Source: Gammaproteobacteria bacterium (lineage in GTDB: Bacteria; Pseudomonadota; Gammaproteobacteria; Steroidobacterales; GCA-2729495). From it: 64,000 nt of DNA. Under the pieces are notes generated by a model that saw only the letters and a list, made by a program, of their open reading frames with translations, was not told the origin of the DNA and did not search any database. Numbering within the stretch: position 1 is the stretch's first letter; every line of letters starts with the position of its first letter. Positions 43,500 through 51,594 of the stretch are shown one piece after another. Position numbers and translations under genes: made by a program. The stretch is taken from assembly GCA_015709695.1 (NCBI GenBank), contig CP054183.1:1786992-1850991 (forward strand), written 5' to 3'.

Positions 43500-44270
43500 T
43501 CAGCGCGAAGGCGGGCGCAGCAACGTTCCGGCGAAGCCCTGGTCGAGCAGGGCCTCCAGTTCCCGCGCCGGCACGGCCTTGCTCCAGAAATATCCCTGGC
43601 CCTGGTCGACACCGGCGGCGCGCAGGAAGAAAGCCTGCTCCCAGCTTTCCACGCCCTCGGCGACGGTGCGCAGTCGCAACGCCGCGGCCAGGCCGACGAT
43701 GCCGCGGAGCATGCGCGCGGCGGCCCGGTTCTCGAGGATCGGCAGCAGCAGGCTGCGGTCGATCTTCAGCATGTCCAGGTCCAGGCCGACAAACTGCGAC
43801 AGGCCGCTGTGGCCCGTGCCGAAATCATCCAGCGCCACGGCGATGCCCAGCGAGCGCGCGACGTCGATGCCGGTGCGGCCGATGTCGCTCAGCGCCTGAC
43901 GCTCGGTCACCTCCACGACCAGCCGCGTGAGCCAGGGCTCCAGCCCGAGGTCCTGCACGATCTGGCCGATGCGCCCGGTGCCCAGTACTGACGGCGGGAT
44001 GTTGACGCTGACGTAGAACTCGGGGCGGCGCTCGAACAGCGGCACGATGTCGCTGCGCACCGCCGAGAGCAGCCGCCGGATCAGCACGTACTGCGCCTCC
44101 GGCTCGCGCTCGAGTTCCTCCATGAGCCGGCCGGCGGACGCCGCGCCGCCGTCCGCCGACACCAGGCGGCTGAGGACCTCGAAACCGGCGACCCGCCCGG
44201 TGTTGAGGTCGACGACGGGCTGGTACCAGGCGGTGAGGCGCCGGATGCGGCTATCGTCGGCCGTGGTCAT
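43500..44270 (-). CDS. Stand-alone EAL domain c-di-GMP phosphodiesterase
   Basis: EAL-only protein of 256 residues, without sensory or GGDEF parts. The catalytic set looks complete: FEVLSRL (EAL motif variant, Glu31), VNIPPS, EVTERQAL, ALDDFGTGHSG (loop 6), LKIDRSL, TVAEGVE and GQGYFWSKAVPA. Active hydrolysis of c-di-GMP to pGpG is therefore likely. ATG at 44270 overlaps the last 20 bases of the Rieske oxygenase gene, which ties its expression to the catabolic operon. The longer reading upstream is antisense-like noise. Confidence 0.88.
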   Translation of the reverse strand: MTTADDSRIRRLTAWYQPVVDLNTGRVAGFEVLSRLVSADGGAASAGRLMEELEREPEAQYVLIRRLLSAVRSDIVPLFERRPEFYVSVNIPPSVLGTGRIGQIVQDLGLEPWLTRLVVEVTERQALSDIGRTGIDVARSLGIAVALDDFGTGHSGLSQFVGLDLDMLKIDRSLLLPILENRAAARMLRGIVGLAAALRLRTVAEGVESWEQAFFLRAAGVDQGQGYFWSKAVPARELEALLDQGFAGTLLRPPSR

Positions 44271-45402
44271 CGGCGGCTCCCGTACCGGCCACCGCGGCAG
44301 CCCCGAGCAGCGGCACCGGATCGAGCACCCAGCCCTTCTGCTCGCGACGCGCCGGGCTCGGGATGGCATAGGCCAGCTTGCCGCGGTTGCGGTTGACCTC
44401 GTCCATGTCGATGCGCCAGCCCCTGCGCTCCCACTCCTTCTGTGACTCGCGGTAGTAGAGGATGCACTTGTCGGAGTTCACCATGAACTCCCGGGTATTG
44501 GTGTCCGGCGTCAGCACCGGGTGCAGGTTCTCGATGATCGCCATGTCCTGCTTCGCCACGTACAGGTTGCGCTCCATGACGTAGGCGTCGCTCTTCTCCT
44601 CCAGCGCGAAGTTGCGCATGCAGACCAGGTAGAGATGCGTGCTCTCCTCGTCGATGGGCCTCTCGTAGAGGTACTGGTGGATCAGGTAATTGGGTGCCGG
44701 GTGGATGAACGTCCACACGTGGTTGGTGCCGAAGTAGCCGGTGCCGGCCTCGAGGCTGCCCTCGCCAGGGCGGTATTGCTTCAGCTCGCCCTGCAGCGGC
44801 GGCGCCTTGAAGGTGTGCCAGAAGCCCCTGCCCCAGGGCGGCGCCTCCTCGATGCGCATGTCGCCGACGCGGTACTCCTGCTCGCGTTCGCCGCTGAACC
44901 CATGGGTGTCGTGCACGTACTCGTTGTGCGCCGGATCGATGCCGTTCTCGACCGAGCGCTCGTAGTAGCCCCTGATGCCGAAATGCTGGAGCGTGGCGCG
45001 CCAGCCGGCCTGGTCCCACTCCCTCACCGCGAGGATGGGGGGACGTTCGTCCGCGGGCAGGTCACCGAGGAAGGCGAAGACGATGCCGTAGCGCTCGTCC
45101 ACCGGGTACGCATCCACGCGCGTGCGGGCGGGGATGGCGGCATCGACGCCCAGCGAGGGTATGCGCTTGCAGCGGCCGTCGCCGGCGAACTGCCAGCCGT
45201 GGTACGGACACTGGATGTTGTCACCGACGATCTTGCCGCCAGCGAGTGCCCCGCCGCGATGCGTGCAGGTATTGGCGAGGCAGTGGGCCCGGCCCTGCGC
45301 ATCGCGGAACACCACGAAATCCTGCGCCAGGGCACGCACCGCCATGGGCTTGTCGGTAAGCTCCCCCGACGTCGCCATGGGGTACCAGAAATTGATCAGC
45401 AT
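44251..45402 (-). CDS. Rieske [2Fe-2S] aromatic ring-hydroxylating oxygenase, alpha subunit type
   Basis: Oxygenase component of 383 residues. The Rieske cluster ligands are Cys46 and His48 in CTHRGG, and Cys65 and His68 in CPYHGW. The mononuclear iron site is in VENGIDPAHNEYVHDTHG: Asp156, His159 and His164 with Asn153. The start ATG has a strong AGGAGG site. No ferredoxin, reductase or beta subunit is next to it, so electron partners must come from elsewhere; it is probably a homotrimeric type as in phthalate or carbazole-like oxygenases. Neighbouring transport and hydrolase genes suggest a catabolic role. The substrate is unknown. Confidence 0.9.
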   Translation of the reverse strand: MLINFWYPMATSGELTDKPMAVRALAQDFVVFRDAQGRAHCLANTCTHRGGALAGGKIVGDNIQCPYHGWQFAGDGRCKRIPSLGVDAAIPARTRVDAYPVDERYGIVFAFLGDLPADERPPILAVREWDQAGWRATLQHFGIRGYYERSVENGIDPAHNEYVHDTHGFSGEREQEYRVGDMRIEEAPPWGRGFWHTFKAPPLQGELKQYRPGEGSLEAGTGYFGTNHVWTFIHPAPNYLIHQYLYERPIDEESTHLYLVCMRNFALEEKSDAYVMERNLYVAKQDMAIIENLHPVLTPDTNTREFMVNSDKCILYYRESQKEWERRGWRIDMDEVNRNRGKLAYAIPSPARREQKGWVLDPVPLLGAAAVAGTGAADDHGRR

Positions 45403-45439
45403 GCTGTCCTCCTGTTGGCAGCCGCGGTGACCCGGCGTC

Positions 45440-46636
45440 TCATCCCGGCGACCGTATCCCGTCCCGACAACTGCGATTCGTGATGGTCACCAGCAGGGCA
45501 ATGCACGGCATCATCACCAGCGCGCCGGCCAGCAGCGGGCTGTCCGCTCCCAGGCTGTTGAACATCGCGCCGGACAGCGCCGGCCCCACCGAGCGGCCGC
45601 CCCAGCTGGCCGACTGGTAGGTTCCCAGCACCAGCCCGCGTTCCCCGGCCCCGGCCAGCCTGGAGACGAAGCTCGACATCGAGGTGAGGAAGGTGCCGCC
45701 GCCACCGGCGGTCAGCGTGACGCCGAGCATCATCCATTCCCAGCGCGGTGCCTGTGTCATCACCAGCAGCCCCAGAGCGTAGCTGGTCAGACCGGCAATC
45801 GCGAGCCGGCCCTCGCCGAGGCGGGGTGCGAAGCGGCCGACGACGAATCCCTGCATCAGGCCCACCACCATGGCGAGATAGGTGAAGGTCAGGCCGACTT
45901 CGCGCGGCCCCCAGCCGAAGCGCGCCTTGGCCCAGAACGCGAAGATGGTCTCGAACATCGCCATGGCGACATACACCCCGAAGCCGAGAACGAGCAACCG
46001 GGCCATCAGCGGCCGGTGCAGCAGTTGCCTCAGTCCCACACCGGCCTCGCCGCTCGCGGCACCGCGGGCGGCAGGCTGTACCCGCTTCTCCGGCGGCAGG
46101 CTCTCGGGCAGCAGGAACAGCGTGGCGAGGGTCGCAGCGGCCGCGATGCCGAAGGCCGCCAGGCCCGGCATCAGCAGCGAAGCCGAGCCCGCGTCTTCTC
46201 CGCCGAGCAGGCCACCCAGGGCCGGGCCGATGACGAAGCCGAAGCTGGTCGCGGCACCGACCCAGCCCATGCCCTGGGCACGCTTCTCGGACGGTGTCAC
46301 GTCGGCCACATAGGCCATGGCCGGAGCCAGCCCGCCCATGAGGCCGGTCAGGGCGCGCGCCGCCGCCAGCACCCAGACATTCGGCGCCAGGGCCATCAGC
46401 AGGTAGGCGAGTGCCACACCACCGTTGGTGATCACCAGGATGGGCTTGCGGCCGAAGCGGTCGGAGAGCCGTCCCCACAGGGTGGTGGCGAAGAACTGGC
46501 CCCAGGCGTAGAGCCCGAGGATGAAGGTCGCAAGGGCCGGGGAAGCGCCGAGGTTCTCCGCCACGAAGGGCATGCCCGGCAGCACCAGGCCGAAGCCGAG
46601 CCCGGAAAGGACGACGGTTGCCAGCAGTATCGGCAT
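45440..46636 (-). CDS. MFS transporter, DHA1/TetA-like
   Basis: Major facilitator of 398 residues with twelve predicted transmembrane helices. Motif A between helices 2 and 3 is GRLSDRFGRKPIL, and motif C-like glycines follow in GFVIGPALGGLLGG. The protein resembles drug/proton antiporters of the TetA group, which also includes uptake systems in catabolic operons. A GGGGGAGA ribosome-binding site precedes ATG 46636. It lies between the Rieske oxygenase and the tandem cupins, so it probably moves the pathway substrate or exports an intermediate. Confidence 0.9.
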   Translation of the reverse strand: MPILLATVVLSGLGFGLVLPGMPFVAENLGASPALATFILGLYAWGQFFATTLWGRLSDRFGRKPILVITNGGVALAYLLMALAPNVWVLAAARALTGLMGGLAPAMAYVADVTPSEKRAQGMGWVGAATSFGFVIGPALGGLLGGEDAGSASLLMPGLAAFGIAAAATLATLFLLPESLPPEKRVQPAARGAASGEAGVGLRQLLHRPLMARLLVLGFGVYVAMAMFETIFAFWAKARFGWGPREVGLTFTYLAMVVGLMQGFVVGRFAPRLGEGRLAIAGLTSYALGLLVMTQAPRWEWMMLGVTLTAGGGGTFLTSMSSFVSRLAGAGERGLVLGTYQSASWGGRSVGPALSGAMFNSLGADSPLLAGALVMMPCIALLVTITNRSCRDGIRSPG

Positions 46637-46715
46637 CGGCTCTCCCCCGCAAGGGCGGCCCCGACGGGCCGCGTGCTACCGCCGAAGGTGAGGCCGGGAC
46701 CGGCGTGCCAGTTGC

Positions 46716-47633
46716 CTAGCGGTCGTGCAGGGCGCGGACATGGGCATCGTTGCTGTAGTCCGGCGCCTCGAAGTCCGCTGGACCATGGGGATGGTTGTGC
46801 CCGTCGGTCGCCTGCCAGCGGTAGAGCTGCGGCCGCTGGCGGTAGTGCCGGGCCGCGGCCCGGCGCAGGTTTTCCTGCGGGTTGGTCCAGGGGTTGAAGT
46901 GAAAGTAGTTGTGCAGCTGCGAATCGGTGCGGCCCAGCGCCAGCGTGCCGTAGGTGCAGCGGAAGGAGCCGTGGTTGATGTACGCGGGCCGCCAGAAGTA
47001 GCCGCCCGTCGGCAGCTCGCCGAACTGCATCATCCAGGACGTGCCCCAGATGTGGTAGGACTCCTCGGCGCAGTCGTGGTAGGAGATGTTGTCCTGCTCG
47101 AAGCGCGGCACCATGCAATAGAGGAAGGTGTACGCACCCGTCAGCGGATCCATGCGCAGCACCTTGCTGAGGCAGCCGGTGGCGACGCTGGGCTGCACGC
47201 GGCCACCCGCGAACCACGGCCGGTCCTCGTAGGCGTCGAGCGACACCAGTCCTTCGGCGAGCGCGCGCGGATGGTTCTCGGCGGATTCCTCGAAGTTCGG
47301 CTCGCTGTCGTTGAACATGACCAGCGCCTCGGCTCCCTGCGGCACGGACAGCGCCGGCAGGGCCACGCCGGCCGGGACGTAGGCGTAGTGGCCCTCCCCC
47401 CAGCGCTCGCGGCCGACGCGGATCTCGCCGTTGAGGACGAAGACCTCGAGGTCGGAGTAGGACAGACCGGGCTTGCGGCGATAGCCGCCGTTGAAGCGCA
47501 CCTTCAGCGTGCAGGCGCCGGTGTCGGGATCCAGCGACAACACCTTGTACAGGCTGCCGCGGAATCCGGCGATGTCGAATTTCCGGTAGGGGTCGTCGAG
47601 CTCGACGTAGGGTTCGATATGCGGGCGTGCCAC
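46716..47633 (-). CDS. Bicupin protein A (DUF4437-like), unknown
   Basis: Protein of 305 residues with two cupin-like halves. The N-terminal half (about 1-125) has LSYSDLEVFVLNGEIRVG and EGHYAYVPAGVALP; the C-terminal half has ISYHDCAEESYHIWG and YFWRPAYINHGSF, whose His/Glu/His pattern could bind a metal. It is closely similar along its whole length to the next gene upstream (cupin B), including the start MARPHIEPYVEL and the end NHPHGPADFEAPDY. GTG at 47633 is the start by that alignment. Enzyme or binding protein is undecided; its place in the Rieske operon suggests dioxygenase or hydrolase chemistry. Confidence 0.75.
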   Translation of the reverse strand: MARPHIEPYVELDDPYRKFDIAGFRGSLYKVLSLDPDTGACTLKVRFNGGYRRKPGLSYSDLEVFVLNGEIRVGRERWGEGHYAYVPAGVALPALSVPQGAEALVMFNDSEPNFEESAENHPRALAEGLVSLDAYEDRPWFAGGRVQPSVATGCLSKVLRMDPLTGAYTFLYCMVPRFEQDNISYHDCAEESYHIWGTSWMMQFGELPTGGYFWRPAYINHGSFRCTYGTLALGRTDSQLHNYFHFNPWTNPQENLRRAAARHYRQRPQLYRWQATDGHNHPHGPADFEAPDYSNDAHVRALHDR

Positions 47634-47694
47634 GCCTCGTCACTCCATGGGAAAACGGGCCCGGTCGCCTTGCGGCCGACCGGGCCGCGGAGCC

Positions 47695-48654
47695 TCAGAG
47701 GCGCTTGCTGCGCCTGCGGCCCGTGGAACCGCCCACCGGCTGGCCGTGCAGCAGCCGCACCTGGGCCTCGTCGCCGTAGTCGGGCGTCTCGAAGTCAGGC
47801 GGCCCGTGGGGATGGTTGTGGCCGTCGGAGACCGTCCACTGGAAGAGCTGCGGGCGCTTGCGGTACTGGAAGGCCGCGGCACGCAGCTTGTTCTCGTCGG
47901 GGTTGGTCCACGGGTTGTAGTGGAAATAGTTGAACAGCACTGTGTCCGTGCGGCCAAACGCAAGGGTGCCGTACTTGCAGCGGAAGGAGCCATGGTTGAT
48001 GTAGGGCGGCCGCCAGAAGTAACCACCGGTCGGCAGGTCGCCGAACTGCATCATCCACGAGGTACCCCAGATGTGATAGGACTCCTCGGCGCAGTCGTGA
48101 TACGAGATGTTGTCCTGCGCGTAGCGCGGCGTCATGCAGTAGAGGAAACTGATGGCCTCGGTGATCGGGTCGAAGTGCAGCAGCTTGATCATGCAGCCGG
48201 TGGCCACCGACGGCGCCACGATGCTGCCGGAACCCCAGGGCCGGTCCTCGTAGGAATTGACGGAAACGAATGCATCGCCCAGCACCAGCGGGTGATGGCG
48301 ATCGGATTCCACGAAGGTCGGCTCGCTGTCGTTGTACATGACCAGGGCCTCGGCACCCTGGGAGACGCGGATGGCGCCCAGGGCCGTGCCCGCCGGCAGG
48401 AAGGCATAGTGGCCTTCACGCCAGGTCTCCTTGCCGACCTGCATGGAGCCGTTCAGCAGGAAGATCTCCATATCGGAGTAGCTCAGGCCCGGCTTGCGGC
48501 GGTAGCCGCCGTCGAAGCGCACCTTCAGCGTGCAGGCTCCGGTGTCGGTGTCCAGAGACAGTACCTTGTAGTGGCTGCCCTTGAAGCCGCCGAGGTCGAA
48601 TGTCTTGTAGGGGTTGTCGAGTTCGACGTAGGGTTCGATATGCGGTCGTGCCAC
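47695..48654 (-). CDS. Bicupin protein B (DUF4437-like), paralogue of A
   Basis: Protein of 319 residues, a paralogue of cupin A with the same domain order: GYRRKPGLSYSDMEIFLLNG and EGHYAFLPAGTAL in the first half, ISYHDCAEESYHIWGTSW, YFWRPPYINHGSF and DGHNHPHGPPDFETPDY in the second. It has an extra basic tail (GRRRSKRL). GTG at 48654 is preceded by AGGAGC. Ten bases separate it from the small gene upstream. The duplication could serve two related substrates or form a hetero-oligomer. Confidence 0.75.
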   Translation of the reverse strand: MARPHIEPYVELDNPYKTFDLGGFKGSHYKVLSLDTDTGACTLKVRFDGGYRRKPGLSYSDMEIFLLNGSMQVGKETWREGHYAFLPAGTALGAIRVSQGAEALVMYNDSEPTFVESDRHHPLVLGDAFVSVNSYEDRPWGSGSIVAPSVATGCMIKLLHFDPITEAISFLYCMTPRYAQDNISYHDCAEESYHIWGTSWMMQFGDLPTGGYFWRPPYINHGSFRCKYGTLAFGRTDTVLFNYFHYNPWTNPDENKLRAAAFQYRKRPQLFQWTVSDGHNHPHGPPDFETPDYGDEAQVRLLHGQPVGGSTGRRRSKRL

Positions 48655-48664
48655 GGTACTGCTC

Positions 48665-48937
48665 CTAGAAAACCACCTGGTGCTTCTTCATGCCCTTGGG
48701 CTTCTTCGGGATTTCGCCGGGCTTGATGATCCGCCGCGTGTCGCCGGTGACGTTGAAGCCGCGTGTCTGGATGACCTGCAGGAATCCGGCCACCCACTTT
48801 TCGCGCTCGGGGCCCAGCTCATCCTGCTCCTTGACGATGGCCGCGTAGCGCTTCTTCTGCTCCGCGACGTTCTCCTTCATCCAGGCCTTCGCGTCCGCCT
48901 TGCGCGCCGGCTTCAGGTCCTGCACTCGTTTAGCCAT
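48665..48937 (-). CDS. Small charged protein, unknown
   Basis: Protein of 90 residues, rich in Lys and Glu, mostly helical (AWMKENVAEQKKRYAAIVKEQ), ending in a basic proline-containing tail (GEIPKKPKGMKKHQ). It has a good GAGGAT ribosome-binding site and is packed ten bases before cupin B, so it is probably real. No family is recognised. It could be a small subunit of one of the operon enzymes. Confidence 0.6.
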   Translation of the reverse strand: MAKRVQDLKPARKADAKAWMKENVAEQKKRYAAIVKEQDELGPEREKWVAGFLQVIQTRGFNVTGDTRRIIKPGEIPKKPKGMKKHQVVF

Positions 48938-48972
48938 GGCTCATCCTCGATTCAGTGGACTTGGCAATGATC

Positions 48973-49914
48973 TCACGTCCGGGGCGCCTGCAGGTAGTTC
49001 TTCCGGTACCAGTCGTTGACGTCATCACCCGTGGCAAACCACACATGGTCATGGCTGGCGATGTGGGCAAAGGCGCGCTTCAGGTGCTTGAACTTGTTTG
49101 GCTGGCCGACCCAGAAGGTATGCAGGCAGATGGGCATGCATCGGGCGTTGTCCGCACCCTCATCGTAGAGCACGTCGAACTGGTCGACGATGGCGTCGCC
49201 GAACGCCGCGGAACTGACGCCGACGTTCTGGAACGCCGGGATATCGTTCAGCTCCACCGTGTAGGGCACGGAGATCAGGCTGCCTCGCGGCACATTCAGC
49301 GGGAACGGGTGGTCATCGGCCGTGTAGTCGCAGAGGTATTCGACGCCGAGCTCGGCGAGGATCCGCGGCGTGTTGTTGGTGTGGGTCAGGAACGGCGACA
49401 GCCAGCCCCTGGTCTTGCGGCCGATGCGCTTTTCCATCGCGCTCAGCACGCCGCCGATGATCGCGCGCTCCTTCTTCTCGTCGATCCCCGAGAGAAAATT
49501 GGCCGGCGCGTTGTTGATGCCGTGGCCGATGAAGGCCCAGTTGCGCCGGATGGCCTCGTCCATGATCCGCGGGTACTCGCGGATGATCTCGGAATTCAGG
49601 CATACCGTGCCGCGCATGCCGAGGCGGTCCATCAGCTCCATCATGCGCCACAGGCCGACGCGGTTGCCGTAGTCGCGCCAGCCGTAGTTCAGCGGGTCCG
49701 GATTGAAGCGCTGGGTGCCCGGGATGATGGCGGTGCCCGGGATGTCGTGGGGGAAGTGCTCGATATTGATGTAGGGGATGACCGCGACCCGTGCGCCCTT
49801 CGGCATCCTGAGCTTCGGCCGGTCGATGATCGGCACGTAGTCGTAGTGCGGGCTCTGGGTCAGGTCGTCGCGGCGCTTTCCGCCAGTCACCCTGTTCACG
49901 GGCTTCTTCGCCAT
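48973..49914 (-). CDS. Polysaccharide deacetylase-fold hydrolase, PuuE-allantoinase-like
   Basis: NodB-fold protein of 313 residues. Its layout follows metal-independent allantoinase (PuuE) more than sugar deacetylases: RVAVIPYINIEHF, NYGWRDYGNRVGLWRMMELMD, GMRGTVCLNSEII, AFIGHGINNAPANFLSG, ISVPYTVELNDI, and a C-terminal CLHTFWVGQPNKFKHLKR with ASHDHVWF. ATG at 49914 is chosen for its GGGAGGTAG ribosome-binding site. The expected chemistry is opening of a cyclic amide or ureide. The isochorismatase-fold gene 50 bases upstream could hydrolyse the resulting amide. Substrate unknown. Confidence 0.82.
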   Translation of the reverse strand: MAKKPVNRVTGGKRRDDLTQSPHYDYVPIIDRPKLRMPKGARVAVIPYINIEHFPHDIPGTAIIPGTQRFNPDPLNYGWRDYGNRVGLWRMMELMDRLGMRGTVCLNSEIIREYPRIMDEAIRRNWAFIGHGINNAPANFLSGIDEKKERAIIGGVLSAMEKRIGRKTRGWLSPFLTHTNNTPRILAELGVEYLCDYTADDHPFPLNVPRGSLISVPYTVELNDIPAFQNVGVSSAAFGDAIVDQFDVLYDEGADNARCMPICLHTFWVGQPNKFKHLKRAFAHIASHDHVWFATGDDVNDWYRKNYLQAPRT

Positions 49915-49964
49915 GCCTCTACCTCCCGGTGATACTGGATCGTGGTTACGGGTCCGCCGCGACA

Positions 49965-50633
49965 TCAACGCAGCGACTTCAGATACCTGATGGCCTCCGC
50001 CTTGCTGACGACATCACCGTACTTCGCGTTGATATCGAAAAGATTGGCATTGTGCGGATCCTCGTGGCGATCGCCCACGCACTCCTCCACCACGATCGGC
50101 CGGAATCCGTGCTGGACCGCATCGACCGCCGAGGCGCGGATGCATCCCGACGTGGTGCAGCCGGCAATGATCAGCGTGTCCACGCCCATGGCCGTCAGGG
50201 TCGCGGCCAGCGAGGTGCCGAAGAAGCAGCTGGCGTAGTTCTTGACGATCACCGTCTCGCCCCTGGGCGGCTTCACCTGCGGGCAGAACTCGGCGTACTT
50301 GCTGCCAGGAACGAGCGACTTGAGCACCGGCGCCTTGCGGATCCAGACGCCGCCGTCCTCGAAGGTCTTCGGGTTGTAGAGCACCCGGGTGTGGATCACC
50401 GGCACCTTCTTCTTGCGCGCCCATTTCAGCAGCTCGGGCACTTCCTTCACGCACTTGACGACACCCGGCGCGTACAGCGGCGCACCCGGCAGCGTGTAGC
50501 CCTGGAGCAGGTCGATGACGATCACCGCCGCCTTCCTGCCGAAGCCGATGCGGTTTCCCCAGACTCCGGCGTAGTTCTGCCTGGCGGTGACGCCGGATGC
50601 ATTCTTGCTGGTGGCTGCCTTCTTTCTGGCCAT
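49965..50633 (-). CDS. Isochorismatase-fold amidohydrolase (N-carbamoylsarcosine amidase-like)
   Basis: Cysteine hydrolase of 222 residues. The catalytic triad of the family is visible: Asp41 in IVIDLLQGY, Lys131 in VIVKNYASCF and Cys164 in CTTSGCIRASAVDA, with the cis-peptide region before it. Relatives hydrolyse N-carbamoylsarcosine, maleamate, ureidoacrylate or nicotinamide; the NYASCFFGT loop is closest to the carbamoylsarcosine group. ATG at 50633 is chosen, with GGGGAACG upstream. It is the first gene of the minus-strand catabolic operon and has a strong inverted repeat 23 bases before its start. Confidence 0.85.
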   Translation of the reverse strand: MARKKAATSKNASGVTARQNYAGVWGNRIGFGRKAAVIVIDLLQGYTLPGAPLYAPGVVKCVKEVPELLKWARKKKVPVIHTRVLYNPKTFEDGGVWIRKAPVLKSLVPGSKYAEFCPQVKPPRGETVIVKNYASCFFGTSLAATLTAMGVDTLIIAGCTTSGCIRASAVDAVQHGFRPIVVEECVGDRHEDPHNANLFDINAKYGDVVSKAEAIRYLKSLR

Positions 50634-50655
50634 GCTCGTTCCCCGGGATGACTGG

Positions 50656-50682
50656 GGCACCTGCCGCCGCCCGGCAGGTGCC
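50656..50682. promoter_or_regulatory. 10-base inverted repeat in the catabolic divergent promoter region
   Basis: Perfect arms ggcacctgcc (50656-50665) and ggcaggtgcc (50673-50682) with a 7-base gccgccc spacer. It lies in the 223-base gap between divergent operons, in the likely leader of the minus operon, and is a good operator candidate; it could also act as an mRNA hairpin. Confidence 0.5.
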
Positions 50683-50856
50683 GGACACGCTGCGCAGCGG
50701 ATGTGGTGCTCGTGGATATCCTCCGCATCCTTCCACGGACGGCATGTGGCTGCAAGCCGGCAACGGCCTGCCTGACCACTGCGTGGCTGGAAGGCCGGAT
50801 GGTCTGGCTGCGGGTCGCCGGTCTCGCAGATCATGGCCGGGACGAGGAGGTGTCCC

Positions 50857-51450
50857 ATGGCCCAGACCCAGACCAGGCCCGCCATCCATGCCACGGCGGG
50901 GGCGCGCGGCGAGGCGGACAGATACAAGACCCTGAGCGGCTTCGAGGGCCGCGAGGAGGAGCTCGGCCGCTCGTTGTCCGTGCTGCTGAAAGTCCTGCAC
51001 AACGATGCCGGCTACGCCCACGAGATGAACGATCCGCTGGTGAAGGCGCACCTGCTGGCCATCCAGTTCGCGAAGAACCGGGGTGAGCTCGCCGAATACG
51101 TTGCCCACGACATCAGGACCATGGAGCCGGTCACGCTGCGCATGAAGGGGATCATCGAGAAGACGGGCATCCGCGAGATTGCGCTGGTCGCGCTCTTCGA
51201 CCGCACCGCCTGCCACTATGGCCTGGCGCTGACCTCCGGTGGCGACGGGCGCCAGCGCAGCTGGAAGGAACCCTTCGGCCATGTCCTGGAGCAGTGCCGG
51301 AAGATCGGCCAGTTCGACCTCACCGTCCAGGAGATCCACGACCAGTGGACCCGTCCGCGGCTGCAGGGCTACGCGCGGACCATGGGCGTGGAGCTCGACG
51401 TCTCGCCGATCGCTGCGGACGGCACCATCACCGTCGGGCTCGTCGACTGA
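50857..51450 (+). CDS. Hypothetical cytosolic protein of the catabolic locus
   Basis: Protein of 197 residues with no signal peptide, starting at ATG 50857 after a strong GAGGAGG site. The N-terminal half is helical (GREEELGRSLSVLLKVLHNDAG, HLLAIQFAKNRGELAEYV); the C-terminal half is mixed (IREIALVALFDRTACHYGLAL, FGHVLEQCRKIGQFDL). I recognise no family or catalytic motif. It stands 144 bases before the TonB-dependent receptor gene on the same strand and diverges from the hydrolase operon, so it could be a regulator-like or accessory protein of that locus. Confidence 0.65.
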   Translation: MAQTQTRPAIHATAGARGEADRYKTLSGFEGREEELGRSLSVLLKVLHNDAGYAHEMNDPLVKAHLLAIQFAKNRGELAEYVAHDIRTMEPVTLRMKGIIEKTGIREIALVALFDRTACHYGLALTSGGDGRQRSWKEPFGHVLEQCRKIGQFDLTVQEIHDQWTRPRLQGYARTMGVELDVSPIAADGTITVGLVD

Positions 51451-51594
51451 CTGGTCCGGCTGCTGCCCGGCCCTGCAACATTTGCTACCATCCCGGCGCC
51501 GGCCAGCGCGGAGGGATTGTGGTATTTCTGCCATGCCCGGCTTCGGCCGCGCAGTTGCATGTCGCGGCTTTGTCCAATTCAGGGGGATGAACCA

